Shown here: positions 35,049 through 45,522 of the stretch, in pieces
How the letters are laid out: each line of letters begins with the position of its first letter
Numbering within the stretch: the stretch's first letter is position 1
Source of the DNA: Phragmitibacter sp965284365
GTDB lineage: Bacteria; Verrucomicrobiota; Verrucomicrobiia; Verrucomicrobiales; Verrucomicrobiaceae
Direction: 5' to 3'
NCBI GenBank assembly: GCA_965284365.1
Contig: OZ260079.1
Span: 5,208,001-5,272,000, forward strand
DNA length: 64,000 bases
Position numbers and translations under genes: made by a program
The notes under the pieces: generated by a model
The model's database searches: none
Told to the model about the DNA's origin: nothing
Seen by the model: the letters and a program-made list of their open reading frames with translations, nothing else

Positions 35049-36215
35049 CTACTTCCCTGCCGCCGCCTCCTCTGCCTTCCGCTTCTCTTCATTCTTCTTC
35101 TTGAACTCCTGGAAGCGCTTCTCCTCTTCCGCCAGTTCCGCAGCGGTTTGATACTTGATCACCACTCCCAACTTTGAGTCTGGCACTTCCTTGAAGTCGA
35201 TCCAGAGGAGATCCTTCTCCGGATTGCGGAAGATGAGACTGTATTTGTTGTCATCTCCTTTGAGAAGCTCCTCATAGTTCGGCTTCCAGCCCAGCTTTCC
35301 AAGGGCATCCTTGTAATACTGAGCCATGACTTCCTTCGTGGCGGCCGTGTCAAACCTGGTCGTTCCGTTGGAATCCGAGGGCCGAAGATCTTCTACATCA
35401 GCCGGGACGGGAATATCCACGGGCAACTGTTGAGTGGAATACGTGATCATGGTCTTGCCGCCTTGAGCGGGAGCGCTCTGGATGGTGGCCTTCAAGAGCA
35501 CTGCATTCTTCTTGAAGTCATGACTGTCGCCCGCACCACCGTAGAGTTCCCACCCTTCTGCCATCAAGAGTTTTCGGCATGCTTCCAGGGTCGCTTCAAC
35601 GCCCTCAGGTGCGACACGCATGGAACTTACAGGTCCGCTATACATCGGGGTCGTACCGGCAGGCAGAGGTAGCTTGGTGAGATCCACATTGCCGTGATTG
35701 GTGAGTATAACCATGCCTTTGCCCGGTGCACCAAGGGGTGTCACCGAAACGGAAACGGTGAAGCCGGCACGCTGAAACACGCCGGAGGCATACTCAGCCG
35801 TGACGGTGGCGCCGGGCAACTCCGTCCATCGTTGCGCGGTCAGCGTTTTCTTCTGGAAGTCGTAGAGCTCCTGAACGCCTTTGGCCGATTCGTAGGTCAG
35901 GCTGGCGATGCTACGACGTCTCGGGGCCTCCGTTCCTTCTGGCAAAGGAAAGGTTGTCAGATTGATCACCTTCGCCGCTTCATAGCCGGAGGCGGGATGA
36001 TCAAGGGGAGCGATGTCTGGAACCACCACCGGAGCCTTGGTTTCGCCTGGCGTCGGGTGAACTGCTCCTGTGACGCCCGCAGATGTTGTGTTCGCGGAAC
36101 CGGGACCACCTCCGGCTGTCTTCTTTTCGTCGCAAGAAATCAGGATGCCGCTAGAAGCAAGCAACATGCTCAGAATCCTCGCAAGCCTGGCGCAATCAAT
36201 GGAGTATGTTCTCAT
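35049..36215 (-). CDS. Lipoprotein of unknown function, 388 aa
   Basis: A lipoprotein signal with lipobox ILISC at Cys28, followed by a Gly/Ser/Thr-rich linker. The body appears to hold two or three repeats of a small alpha/beta unit: LTYESAKGVQELYDFQKKTL, then VEATLEACRKLLMAEGWELY, then TKEVMAQYYKDALGKLGWKP, each followed by a beta strand section. The C-terminal end is a charged helix (AEEEKRFQEFKKKNEEKRKA). I do not recognise a named family. ATG 36215 is preferred to the more distal start at 36293. It converges on the photolyase-related gene. Confidence 0.7.
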   Translation of the reverse strand: MRTYSIDCARLARILSMLLASSGILISCDEKKTAGGGPGSANTTSAGVTGAVHPTPGETKAPVVVPDIAPLDHPASGYEAAKVINLTTFPLPEGTEAPRRRSIASLTYESAKGVQELYDFQKKTLTAQRWTELPGATVTAEYASGVFQRAGFTVSVSVTPLGAPGKGMVILTNHGNVDLTKLPLPAGTTPMYSGPVSSMRVAPEGVEATLEACRKLLMAEGWELYGGAGDSHDFKKNAVLLKATIQSAPAQGGKTMITYSTQQLPVDIPVPADVEDLRPSDSNGTTRFDTAATKEVMAQYYKDALGKLGWKPNYEELLKGDDNKYSLIFRNPEKDLLWIDFKEVPDSKLGVVIKYQTAAELAEEEKRFQEFKKKNEEKRKAEEAAAGK

Positions 36216-36427
36216 CGTTGTGATGTGTAATGGAATGGATTTGAAATCACGGTGCGAATGTGACTCAATAGAAATAATGTCACCAAAATCCATCCGTTTC
36301 GTGCCGCGCTACGGATGGTCGGGACCCTACCAAACCTGTGTGGAGCCAAAAGGCAAGACCACTTTTCCTTCCATAGCAGCCCCGGTTTTTGCCAGAAAAT
36401 AAGCAAGGCCTTTCAAGCGTACCATTC

Positions 36428-37159
36428 ATGATCTCACGCCCAATTTTCACCTCTGTCCTTTTGATAGCAGTTGGCTTGACTGCGAGCCTCTTTTCCGCCG
36501 ATCCTCCAGCGGCTGTGGAGAAAGACAAACGCCTCCATGCGGATGGAAAAAGCTGGAAGCTGAACAAAGCGGTCATCGAAGATGCCACCCGCCCACGCGT
36601 CCTGCTGATCGGCGACTCCATCCTCGGTGGTTACATGAATGACGTGATCAAAGCCATGGACGGCAAAGCTTACGTGGACGCCTGGATGCACCCGCATGCG
36701 CAGTCCGAACATCTCAACAAGCTGTTGGGAGAGATGCTGGACAATGGTCCTTATGATATCGTCCATTTCAATATGGGCCTGCATGGGTGGCAGAAAGGGC
36801 GAATCCCGGATGGCGCCTTCAAACCGCTGACGCTGGGTTTCATCGAAGTGATCCGGAAGAAATCGCCAAAGGCCCGCATCATCTGGGCGAGCATAACACC
36901 CGTCACCGTCAAAGGAAAGCCAACCGAACTCGATCCCGAGATCAACCCCGTTATCATCGAGCAAAACCGCATGGCGGCTGAAGTGATGAAAGAGGCAGGC
37001 GTGCCCATCAATGACTTCTATGCCATCGTGATCGGCAAACTAGATTTAGCCCGGGGCGATCAGTTCCACTGGAAGGCCGAGGCGTACAAGCTGATGGCGG
37101 AAAGTGTGGTTGCTTCGTTGGGGCGGGAGATGAAGGAAGTGGCTGCGATGACGAAGTAA
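36428..37159 (+). CDS. Secreted SGNH/GDSL hydrolase-like protein
   Basis: A 243-residue exported protein with a signal peptide (ISRPIFTSVLLIAVGLTASL). The nucleophile block is VLLIGDSILGGY (Gly-Asp-Ser), an oxyanion-type NMGLHGW segment stands in for block III, and the C-terminal D-x-x-H motif is probably ARGDQFHWK (Asp, then His three residues later). This would be an esterase or acetyl-esterase acting outside the cytoplasm. The substrate is unknown. It is followed by the L,D-transpeptidase gene, 150 bases on. Confidence 0.78.
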   Translation: MISRPIFTSVLLIAVGLTASLFSADPPAAVEKDKRLHADGKSWKLNKAVIEDATRPRVLLIGDSILGGYMNDVIKAMDGKAYVDAWMHPHAQSEHLNKLLGEMLDNGPYDIVHFNMGLHGWQKGRIPDGAFKPLTLGFIEVIRKKSPKARIIWASITPVTVKGKPTELDPEINPVIIEQNRMAAEVMKEAGVPINDFYAIVIGKLDLARGDQFHWKAEAYKLMAESVVASLGREMKEVAAMTK

Positions 37160-37308
37160 CTCTGGTCCATCCTCGACCCGAGCTTCTCGGGTTGCATCGC
37201 CATTGGAACAGAAGTTGCGCCTTGTCCTACGTGAGGCATACTGATGCTGCACGCATCTTGATTATCGACCCGCTTCCATTCCCCCGCCCCGCTGCTGCAA
37301 TCCCCTTC

Positions 37309-38400
37309 ATGAAATTCCCGATCCGTCTGCTTTTCGCGTCTTTCTTCCTTTCCGCTTCTCTCTCGGCCGCGCCACTTCCGAATCCGCTGCCCAAGGCGCC
37401 TGAGCCGATCGAAGACATCCTCAAGCTGCAAATCTTTCTCGACTCAAAGCTTTTCACCCCTGGCAAGATCGATGGCCGTCCCGGCACTTATTCGACGGTA
37501 GCGCTGAAGCGTTATCAGCAGTCCCAGGGGATTCCAGAGACCGAAGTGGATACCCACACGCTGGACCTTTCCAGCGTCGGTGAGGCTTACGCTTCCTACA
37601 CCATTCGTGAGGAAGACCTGAAATTTGTAGGGGCGCTGCCCAGCCAACCCTCCGAACAGGCGAAGAAGAAGTATCTGCCCTACGACTCGCTTCTGGAGTT
37701 CCTTACCGAGAAGTTTCACTGCTCTCCTGATCTGTTGGAGTTCATCAATCAGCCCATGAAGTTGAGCAAACTGAAGCCCGGCGATGTGGTGAAAGTGCCC
37801 AATGTGGAGCCCTTCATCATTGACGAGCTGGAGCCGATCCCCAGCCTGCCCGAGGTGCCTGAGTTTCTGACCCGTGTCATTAAGATCGATACTCGCGCGA
37901 AAATTCTGGGTTTGTATGAAGGTGACAAGTTGCTGGCCAGCCTGCCTATTACCCCCGGCAGTGGCTATCTCGCGACACCTCCGGGCACCTGGAAAATCCT
38001 CGGCATCACTCAGATGCCCACCTTCCGCTGGGACAAAAGTGTCCTCGAGTACGGTGTGCGGAGCGACAGGTATTACGAACTCCCAATCGGGCCGAACAAT
38101 CCGGTTGGCGTCATGTGGATCGGACTGAACAAACCGGGCATCGGTATCCATGGAACGAGTTCACCGCAAACGATTGGCCGCAGTTCGAGTCACGGTTGCA
38201 TGCGTACCGCGAACTGGGATGTGATCCGGTTCTCCAAGCTGATTACGAAGGGCATGACGGTCATCATTGAGGGGGACAAAGCGATTCCACGGCCTGTCCC
38301 CGTCGCGAGGCCCGTGCGGCCCGCCACCGTGGTGGTGCCTCCACCCGTGGCCCAGCCTGAGCCCAAGAAACTCAAGTTCAAGTGGCCTTGGCAGAAGTGA
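37309..38400 (+). CDS. L,D-transpeptidase (YkuD) with peptidoglycan-binding-like domain
   Basis: A 363-residue exported protein. After a signal peptide (KFPIRLLFASFFLSASLSAA) comes a peptidoglycan-binding-like helical domain (about 38-85, LQIFLDSKLFTPGKIDGRPG), a LysM-like segment (about 130-160, with LLEFINQPMKLSKLKPGDVV) and the YkuD catalytic domain (about 185-330). The catalytic motif is GIHGTSSPQTIGRSSSHGCM, with the His and the Cys of SHGCMR. It should make 3-3 crosslinks or attach proteins to peptidoglycan in the periplasm. A basic Pro/Val-rich tail ends the protein. ATG 37309 is chosen over the open frame to 37192. Confidence 0.9.
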   Translation: MKFPIRLLFASFFLSASLSAAPLPNPLPKAPEPIEDILKLQIFLDSKLFTPGKIDGRPGTYSTVALKRYQQSQGIPETEVDTHTLDLSSVGEAYASYTIREEDLKFVGALPSQPSEQAKKKYLPYDSLLEFLTEKFHCSPDLLEFINQPMKLSKLKPGDVVKVPNVEPFIIDELEPIPSLPEVPEFLTRVIKIDTRAKILGLYEGDKLLASLPITPGSGYLATPPGTWKILGITQMPTFRWDKSVLEYGVRSDRYYELPIGPNNPVGVMWIGLNKPGIGIHGTSSPQTIGRSSSHGCMRTANWDVIRFSKLITKGMTVIIEGDKAIPRPVPVARPVRPATVVVPPPVAQPEPKKLKFKWPWQK

Positions 38401-38614
38401 TCCAGGCTTCCGATGCCTGATGTGAGAATGTCGCGAACCGCCCGGCATGCGGTTCAGGCGTGAGCCGGTCGCATCGTTGAGGTGGTCGCCCACGGGCGGC
38501 GCTCGCAGCCTTTGCTCCAACAAGCACAAACGAAACTGGCATCTGGAGCGATTGCGGAATACCTTTCGCCCCTTTTGCCGATCATCCCGCTATTTACCCA
38601 GCCCAGCAGCCTTT

Positions 38615-39853
38615 ATGAATTCCCGCAGCCTCGCCCTTGAATCGCTTATCGAATGGGAGCACTCGGGGGAGTTCGCCCATGACATCATTGAAAAAAAGGC
38701 AGCTAAGAATCAGCTTTCCGCGCGCGATTCCCGATTGCTGCTCGCCCTGGTTTTCGGGGTGTTGCGCCACGTGAATCTGCTGGATCATTGGATCGAACGC
38801 CTTAGTGACTCCCGTCACCTGGAGACCCGGGTGGAATGGCTGCTGCGCCTCGGTCTGGCGCAGGTGCTGATTTTGGACATGCCCGTTCATGCCGCCGTGA
38901 ACGAAACCGTGGCACTCGGTGAAAAAGCGCGTGGCCTGGTCAATGCCATCCTCCGCCGGGCCATCCGGGAGAAGGATGCTCTCCTCGTGAAACGCGAAAC
39001 GCTGCCTACCGCGATCCGTTATTCCCATCCCGACTGGCTGGTCAGTCGCTGGGAACGTCAATTCGGTGCGGCGAATACGGCGGCCCTATGTGCCTGGGAT
39101 CAGGAGCCTGCCCCGGTTTATATTCGCATCAATCGCCTCCATCCCAACCCGCCCGATCCAGCTGATTACCCGGACTGGGTCGCGACTTCAGTGCCGGACT
39201 TTTACCGCGTTGATGAGACGCCTCGGGAGCTTCTGGCGGAAGGTCGCTGCTATGCGCAGGATCCCAGCACTGCACTGGCCTGCCGAGCGTTGGACCCGAA
39301 GCCGGGGCAACTCGTCCTGGACGCCTGTGCCGCCCCCGGCGGGAAAACCAGCCTGCTCGCGCAAATGATGCAGGGGCAGGGTCAGATCGTCGCTTGTGAC
39401 TCAAGTTCAGTCCGCCTCGAGCGTCTGCGCGGCAACCTCGCGCGGCTCCATGCCGCTGCCATGACAACGCCCGTTCAATTTGACTGGACCGGCAGTCAGC
39501 CACCCCCTTGGAATCGTGGATCATTCGATGCCATTCTTGTGGATGCACCCTGCAGCAACACAGGGGTCATGCGTCGGCGCGTCGACGTAAGATGGCGGCT
39601 GGACGAAACCGTCTTCAAGGAGATGGCCGCCCTCCAGCGGCGCATCATCGCGGTTGCTTTGCCGCTGTTGAAACGCGGAGGCAAACTGGTGTACAGCACG
39701 TGCAGCCTGGATGCCGAAGAGAATGAACAAGTCGTTGCATCCGTTCTACGCGATTTTTCGAAGCATACTGTACTGCATAGTCATACATCTGCCCCATTCG
39801 AACACGGCATGGATGGAGCATTTGTCAGCATAATCGGCTCATCACAAACTTGA
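38615..39853 (+). CDS. rsmB: 16S rRNA m5C967 methyltransferase
   Basis: A 412-residue SAM-dependent RNA methyltransferase. The N-terminal NusB-like domain (about 1-130, SRSLALESLIEWEHSGEFAH) is followed by the Rossmann methyltransferase domain with SAM motif DACAAPGGKTSLLAQMM. The two catalytic cysteines are in DAPCSNTGVMRRRVDVRW and YSTCSLDAEENEQV. It methylates C967 of 16S rRNA in E. coli. The next gene begins within 15 bases of its stop, so the two are very probably co-transcribed. The frame is open 56 codons further upstream but lacks family sequence. Confidence 0.92.
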   Translation: MNSRSLALESLIEWEHSGEFAHDIIEKKAAKNQLSARDSRLLLALVFGVLRHVNLLDHWIERLSDSRHLETRVEWLLRLGLAQVLILDMPVHAAVNETVALGEKARGLVNAILRRAIREKDALLVKRETLPTAIRYSHPDWLVSRWERQFGAANTAALCAWDQEPAPVYIRINRLHPNPPDPADYPDWVATSVPDFYRVDETPRELLAEGRCYAQDPSTALACRALDPKPGQLVLDACAAPGGKTSLLAQMMQGQGQIVACDSSSVRLERLRGNLARLHAAAMTTPVQFDWTGSQPPPWNRGSFDAILVDAPCSNTGVMRRRVDVRWRLDETVFKEMAALQRRIIAVALPLLKRGGKLVYSTCSLDAEENEQVVASVLRDFSKHTVLHSHTSAPFEHGMDGAFVSIIGSSQT

Positions 39854-39867
39854 TAACGGCATTTTTC

Positions 39868-40275
39868 ATGCGTGCGGATTTGTATCTTCATCAGGTCCGC
39901 CTTTTCAAAACCCGGAGCCTGGCCACACAGGCCTGCACCAAAGGGCAGGTGGAAATCAATGGAGACCCCGTGAAACCAGCGCGCAACTTGAGGGTTGGGG
40001 ACCTGATCACGGTCAAACGCCCTTTCCTCACCTTGACCGTCCGTGCCTTGGACTTTCCCGCTCACAGGATCGGCGCTCCCATGGTGCCGCAGTTCATGGA
40101 GGATCTGACGCCGCAGGAGGACTACCTCAAAGCCGCCGAAATGCGGCGTGAAAATGTCATGCAGCAACCGCATGAAACCGCGGCTAAACCCAACAAGAAG
40201 CAGCTTCGAGAGATCCGCAAGCTCATGGAGACTTTCGACAACGAGTCAGCGATGTCTAATCCCCAAAACGCCTAG
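39868..40275 (+). CDS. S4 domain RNA-binding protein (Hsp15-like)
   Basis: A 135-residue protein beginning with an S4 RNA-binding domain: MRADLYLHQVRLFKTRSLAT, then VEINGDPVKPARNLRVGDLI. This is the HslR/Hsp15 pattern, proteins that bind 50S subunits carrying stalled nascent chains. The C-terminal part is a charged, basic helix (NKKQLREIRKLMETF). A TTG at 39850 overlaps the rsmB stop codon and could give a slightly longer form by translational coupling; ATG 39868 is used because the domain begins there. Confidence 0.85.
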   Translation: MRADLYLHQVRLFKTRSLATQACTKGQVEINGDPVKPARNLRVGDLITVKRPFLTLTVRALDFPAHRIGAPMVPQFMEDLTPQEDYLKAAEMRRENVMQQPHETAAKPNKKQLREIRKLMETFDNESAMSNPQNA

Positions 40276-40290
40276 GTCTGCACTTCGCAC

Positions 40291-41298
40291 TCAGGGCTTG
40301 CCAAGAGGGCCATCCAGCGGACGTGGACCGGGCCCCGGTCCCGGACCTTGATTCGGGCCTGAGCCAGGGCCGTTAGGCTTTGGTGGGCCCTGATTGGGGC
40401 CACTCGGACCCGGGCCAGAGCCTGGACCGCCGTCCTTGCCACGACCGTGCCGATCTTGGCTAAACTCGTTTCTGGCTTCAGCCATGTAAGCGTCGCGCAG
40501 CTTTCCCCAGACCTCCAGTCTTTGAGCGGACTCCGAGCTTTCCAAGCGCTGTACCGCTTCACGAATAGTAGGATGCATGAGGATCCGTTCGTGCAACTTC
40601 ATGGTTGGCCCGTCTCGATGTTCGGTTCGCGCCCACATCTGGAGTTCCATCCCAAGGCGCTGCAGGCCTTTCCGCACGAATTCCGGATCATCCACGGCAG
40701 GCATTTGCGCCATTGATATGGAGCGCTCTCCACCTCGGGAAGATTGCCGGGCGGTTTCCAAAATTTGGGGCACTTCAGGATTCGCGGCTTTGAGAGCCTG
40801 CTCCAGGGCCTGCCGGTACTCGTCGTTAGCCTTTGAAAGTTTTTCACGGGCCTGGATAACCTGCGCACTCGTCCAAGCCTGCTGAAACGCATCGCGTACT
40901 TTCACGCGATCGGGTTCGGACAGGTTTTTGAGGTAGTCGTAGTCGCCGCTTCCCCCGCCCCCGCGGTGCTTCATATCTCCACCGCCTGGGCCTCTCCCCC
41001 CTGGCCCCTCATTTCCTCCCGGACCACGGCCGGGCGGCATGCCAGGGCGCCGCATCCCCTCTGGCCCAACGCCAGGCCCCTGTGACTTGTCCTGCCGCCG
41101 TGGCTGTGACTGAGGTGGCCCGAATGCGGGAGGAGTCGCCTCCCCTGGAATGACGGGCGGCGCCGGAACTTTTTCAGCAGGGGGAGCAGGCTTATCCAGT
41201 GCCTTTTCTTCAGCCTGAGAAAAGCATGGGACAGCGGAGGCAAGTGTCAGGCCCAGGGCCAGCACTCCCGACGCTGCAGGGAAAAGCGCTCTTCTCAT
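40291..41298 (-). CDS. Secreted Gly/Pro/Arg-rich protein, 335 aa
   Basis: A signal peptide (RRALFPAASGVLALGLTLAS) is followed by a Pro/Gly-rich low-complexity zone (about 55-110, PPGRGPGGNEGPGGRGPGGG), a helical domain (about 115-280, SEPDRVKVRDAFQQAWTSAQ and EKLSKANDEYRQALEQALKA) and a second low-complexity tail (about 290-335, repeats of GPGP, GPNQGP). The helical part resembles periplasmic stress-sensor proteins of the CpxP/heavy-metal type, which often have Gly/Pro-rich extensions, but the match is weak. No ribosome binding site. It is divergent from the aldolase gene. Confidence 0.65.
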   Translation of the reverse strand: MRRALFPAASGVLALGLTLASAVPCFSQAEEKALDKPAPPAEKVPAPPVIPGEATPPAFGPPQSQPRRQDKSQGPGVGPEGMRRPGMPPGRGPGGNEGPGGRGPGGGDMKHRGGGGSGDYDYLKNLSEPDRVKVRDAFQQAWTSAQVIQAREKLSKANDEYRQALEQALKAANPEVPQILETARQSSRGGERSISMAQMPAVDDPEFVRKGLQRLGMELQMWARTEHRDGPTMKLHERILMHPTIREAVQRLESSESAQRLEVWGKLRDAYMAEARNEFSQDRHGRGKDGGPGSGPGPSGPNQGPPKPNGPGSGPNQGPGPGPGPRPLDGPLGKP

Positions 41299-41449
41299 GG
41301 AAGACACTTTCAGCTTGCTCGGGAAAAACTCAATCATGGAAGTGGGCAGGCTCCGGTTCACTTTCATTCCAAAACCGGTTAAAGAAAAAAGTTGTTCCTT
41401 TCTTGTGAAGTTGCGTGCGGCCCGAATCCTGCTTTGATCCCATTCAGTT

Positions 41450-42481
<1,032 letters not shown>

Positions 42482-42548
42482 TTCGACGCCTCTTTTACTC
42501 CGGCACAGGTCGAATTATCCCCTTGCGCTGAAGGCCCGATTTCTGGCA

Positions 42549-42598
42549 GCATGACCTCCAAGAATGCCTGCTAAAAGGGCGCTTTTTGGAGGTCATGC
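42549..42598 (+). promoter_or_regulatory. 13-bp perfect inverted repeat covering the start codon of the next gene
   Basis: GCATGACCTCCAA (42549-42561) and TTGGAGGTCATGC (42586-42598) are perfectly complementary, with a 24-base loop. The right arm contains GGAGG and the ATG of the downstream gene at 42595-42597. As RNA this stem would hide the ribosome binding site and start codon; as DNA it is a possible operator. No T-run follows. Confidence 0.6.
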
Positions 42599-43092
42599 GT
42601 TTTCACCTACTTTCGCTATTTATCGCGGTGGGTATGCTCTGCGCAGCGGAGCCCGCCAGGAAGGAGGCAGTTGAGCCGAAGGTGATGGTTCACCTGATCG
42701 AGCCTCTGAAAGAGAACGGGGCGCCCAACCAGAAGAAGTTCTGGATCGACTGGAGAGATGTCTGGTATGCGATCGTCGAAACCAAAACCGTATCCGGCAA
42801 ACAGGCAGCCTCCCTAGTGGAATTGATGGAGCAATACCTCCTAAACTCCGAAGCCATGCACTTTTGCGGCCATAGTCCCGTCTATGGGATCGTAGCGCGA
42901 CGGGCCGATGGCCAACTGCTGAAGACCAGCCTTTGTTTCACCTGTGGCACCTGGGTCAGGCCCGGAAAGCGTCTGTACCTCGGAGGCGAGCCTGGGATCA
43001 AAAACCCACTTTGCTTGGAATTGCGCAAGGTTATCGAACTGCCCGAATCGGTCCTTAAGGAACCACAACATGGAGATGCGGTCAAACCTTGA
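42595..43092 (+). CDS. Small secreted protein with Cys-x-x-Cys, 165 aa
   Basis: A signal peptide (RFHLLSLFIAVGMLCAAEP) precedes a compact domain with four cysteines: FCGHSPVYG, then CFTCGTW (Cys-x-x-Cys) and a last one in PLCLELRKV. The pattern could bind a metal or form disulfides. I do not recognise the family. Two starts are possible, TTG 42586 and ATG 42595; the second is used. GGAGG lies only two bases before this ATG, too close for good ribosome binding, and the whole area is in the inverted repeat at 42549-42598. Confidence 0.65.
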   Translation: MRFHLLSLFIAVGMLCAAEPARKEAVEPKVMVHLIEPLKENGAPNQKKFWIDWRDVWYAIVETKTVSGKQAASLVELMEQYLLNSEAMHFCGHSPVYGIVARRADGQLLKTSLCFTCGTWVRPGKRLYLGGEPGIKNPLCLELRKVIELPESVLKEPQHGDAVKP

Positions 43093-43251
43093 GCACTTTC
43101 CAAACCTGCTTGCACGGCTCCGCTCTGCAAGCCGGGGCAAAACGAATCCTTAACGTGTGAAGATATTTTCACATGGCACGGCCTATTTCTTGCGACTGGC
43201 TATTCTCCAAGTATGATCACACCCCCCCATCCAGGGGTTTGATCTCCATAC

Positions 43252-45522
43252 ATGACCCAAACTGAAGACGTCCGTCCTGCCAGGACATCGCAACGTAAGA
43301 TGCTGAGTCGAAAGGCCGTGTTCAGGCTCGTCCTTGTGACAGTATTGGCCACACTTGTTGGTTGGTATCTGAACGCCCTTTATACCTTCGCGGGGAACAC
43401 TTATTCCCTGAACAATCGCTTCACGGAGGTCGCAGTGGGGAAACATTGGTTCTATCTTGTGTGGAACAATGTGGAAGTGCTCAAGGGCTATGGGCTGGTG
43501 GGTGTCATTTTCACGGTGGTAGTTTATCCACTGGTGCTGCTATGGTCGCGTATCCGGGAGTTTCGCTATTGGGGTGTGATCTGGCGAGCGCTGGTATGCA
43601 GTGGAGCCCTGTATGGTTTCTTCATCTTTCGGTTGATGGTGAACAAGCCCTACTTCGGAGACTTTTCATATTTTGATCATGGCTGGCGAAAGTTCGGGGA
43701 GTGGTTCGGGGCAACCATTCAGGTCGGACTAAGCAGCTTTGTGCTGCATATTTTTCCGATCGTAGCCATTGCGGTTTGTGTGGTATTTTATGCCTTGGAA
43801 CTGCGCCGCTGGCTAAAGCGGAATCCACGCATCATACCCTGGCCGATCATCGCGCCGTGCCTGATCCTGGCGGGGTTGGTGGCATCTGGCTTTGGGTTCA
43901 TGAAGGATCCTGCTCCGTTACCGCAGGTGATAGCGTCGAATGCGGAGCCAAAGAAGAAGAAGCCCAGGAACATTCTGATTTTGGCCTCTGACTCTCTGCG
44001 GGCGGATCGGCTGAGTGCCAATGGTTACCTGCGTCCAACCTCACCAAACATCGATCGCATCGCCACAGAAGGGGTGAACTTCACCAAATGCTTCACGCCG
44101 ATCGCGTCCACGCTGGAGAGCCTGACGACGATGTTTTCCAGCCAGTATCCGCACACGCACGGCATTCAACACATGTTCCCCAACAAGGAACAGGTGGCCA
44201 AGGCCAATGCGAGTGTTCCCGGTCTGGGCAAAATCCTGGCGGACCAGGGTTACGACACAGCCGTCATCGGCGACTGGTGTGCGTGCGGATTTAATGAGCT
44301 GCCCATGGGCTTCAAGGATGTGACTGTCTCTGACTTTGATAACTTCAAAGTGTATATGAGCGAGGTAGTGTACCTGCACCATCAGATCCTGCCGCTCTTT
44401 TTCGATAACCGGGTGGGCCACTGGCTCTTCCCCAAGCTAAAATCTTTCGCGAATTTCATGACGCCGGATGTGGTTACCGGCCAGGTCATTGACCGACTGA
44501 AAGCGCGTGAAGATGATGAAAAGCCCTTCATCATCTTTGCCTTCTACTCCTGCACTCACCTGCCCTATAAGACGCCACGTGAATACGCGGAACTCTTCAC
44601 AGACCCGATGTATAATGGTCCGCACAAGCACCAGCTTCAGCTTAATGTGGACGAGTTCATCGGCGATGTGGATATCGGCAAAAAGTGGGAAAAGTTGCCA
44701 CCCGACGAGGTGGATCAGATTTCCGGTTTATATGATGGTTGCGTGCGCATGTTTGACGATTGCGTGGGACGGACGATTCAGGCGCTGGACGCCTCTAAAC
44801 TTAAGGATGACACCATCGTGATCATCACGGGCGATCACGGCGACGATCTCTTCGAGCCAAACGTGACCTTTGGTCATGGACTCACCTTCAATGGCGGCGA
44901 TCAGAGCAACAATATTCCGATGGTGATGCGTGTGCCCGATCTGGAAAACGTCGGACGGAAAGTGGACCGTGTGGTTCGCTCCATCGATATGGCCCCTACC
45001 CTGCTGGAACTGGCGGGATTACCGGCGGAGCCTCGTTTTGAAGGCAAGAGCCTCGGACCCTATGTGCGTGGTGAACTAAAAGATCTCTCCCTGGCGTGGT
45101 ATGGTGAGACCAGTTATCTGTTCTTCCGCCGGAAGATTCCGGGTGAAGAGCCTCTCTACATCCCGCCGATGGATGAGACGACGATGATCGATCCGGAGTT
45201 CGACTTTCACTTCGTGCTGAAGGACAAGTATCAAAAGCTCGTCATCGATACGAAGGAACGCGTGCTGCGCACGGAGCGTTTCAAGTTGGTCTATACACCC
45301 GGCAAGAAGGGGCCAATCTACCGGCTCTTTGATGTGCTGGAGGACAAACACTGCGAGACGGATGTGAAAGCAAAATTTCCTGAAGTCACCCGGAGCATGA
45401 AGGTTGCGCTGCACCGATGGATTGACACGCATAAGGAGAGTTCCGTGACGGAGATCTTCGCTGGTCAGGATGAGTTCAAATTTGGGCCAGTGACGGAACT
45501 GACACAGCTGAAACTGGACTAG
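43252..45522 (+). CDS. Membrane-anchored sulfatase-fold enzyme, LtaS-like (no formylglycine Cys)
   Basis: A 756-residue protein with about five membrane segments in the first 240 residues (FRLVLVTVLATLVGWYLNAL, GLVGVIFTVVVYPLVLLW, IFPIVAIAVCVVFYALEL and others) and an alkaline-phosphatase/sulfatase domain after it (about 250-730). Metal-site sequences NILILASDSLRADRLSANGY and ITGDHGDDLFEP are present. Where sulfatases have C-x-P-x-R it reads ASTLESLTTMFSSQYP, so the nucleophile is a Ser or Thr as in lipoteichoic-acid synthase or phosphoethanolamine transferases. It may move a phospho-group rather than cut sulfate. The C-terminal end (VTEIFAGQDEFKFGP) is duplicated at 47520-47672. Confidence 0.8.
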   Translation: MTQTEDVRPARTSQRKMLSRKAVFRLVLVTVLATLVGWYLNALYTFAGNTYSLNNRFTEVAVGKHWFYLVWNNVEVLKGYGLVGVIFTVVVYPLVLLWSRIREFRYWGVIWRALVCSGALYGFFIFRLMVNKPYFGDFSYFDHGWRKFGEWFGATIQVGLSSFVLHIFPIVAIAVCVVFYALELRRWLKRNPRIIPWPIIAPCLILAGLVASGFGFMKDPAPLPQVIASNAEPKKKKPRNILILASDSLRADRLSANGYLRPTSPNIDRIATEGVNFTKCFTPIASTLESLTTMFSSQYPHTHGIQHMFPNKEQVAKANASVPGLGKILADQGYDTAVIGDWCACGFNELPMGFKDVTVSDFDNFKVYMSEVVYLHHQILPLFFDNRVGHWLFPKLKSFANFMTPDVVTGQVIDRLKAREDDEKPFIIFAFYSCTHLPYKTPREYAELFTDPMYNGPHKHQLQLNVDEFIGDVDIGKKWEKLPPDEVDQISGLYDGCVRMFDDCVGRTIQALDASKLKDDTIVIITGDHGDDLFEPNVTFGHGLTFNGGDQSNNIPMVMRVPDLENVGRKVDRVVRSIDMAPTLLELAGLPAEPRFEGKSLGPYVRGELKDLSLAWYGETSYLFFRRKIPGEEPLYIPPMDETTMIDPEFDFHFVLKDKYQKLVIDTKERVLRTERFKLVYTPGKKGPIYRLFDVLEDKHCETDVKAKFPEVTRSMKVALHRWIDTHKESSVTEIFAGQDEFKFGPVTELTQLKLD

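Noticed and set aside
38435..38455. Hairpin GAACCGC/GCGGTTC before rsmB as a terminator
   Set aside because: Only 7 bp and no T-run, so it does not stand out against GC-rich background.
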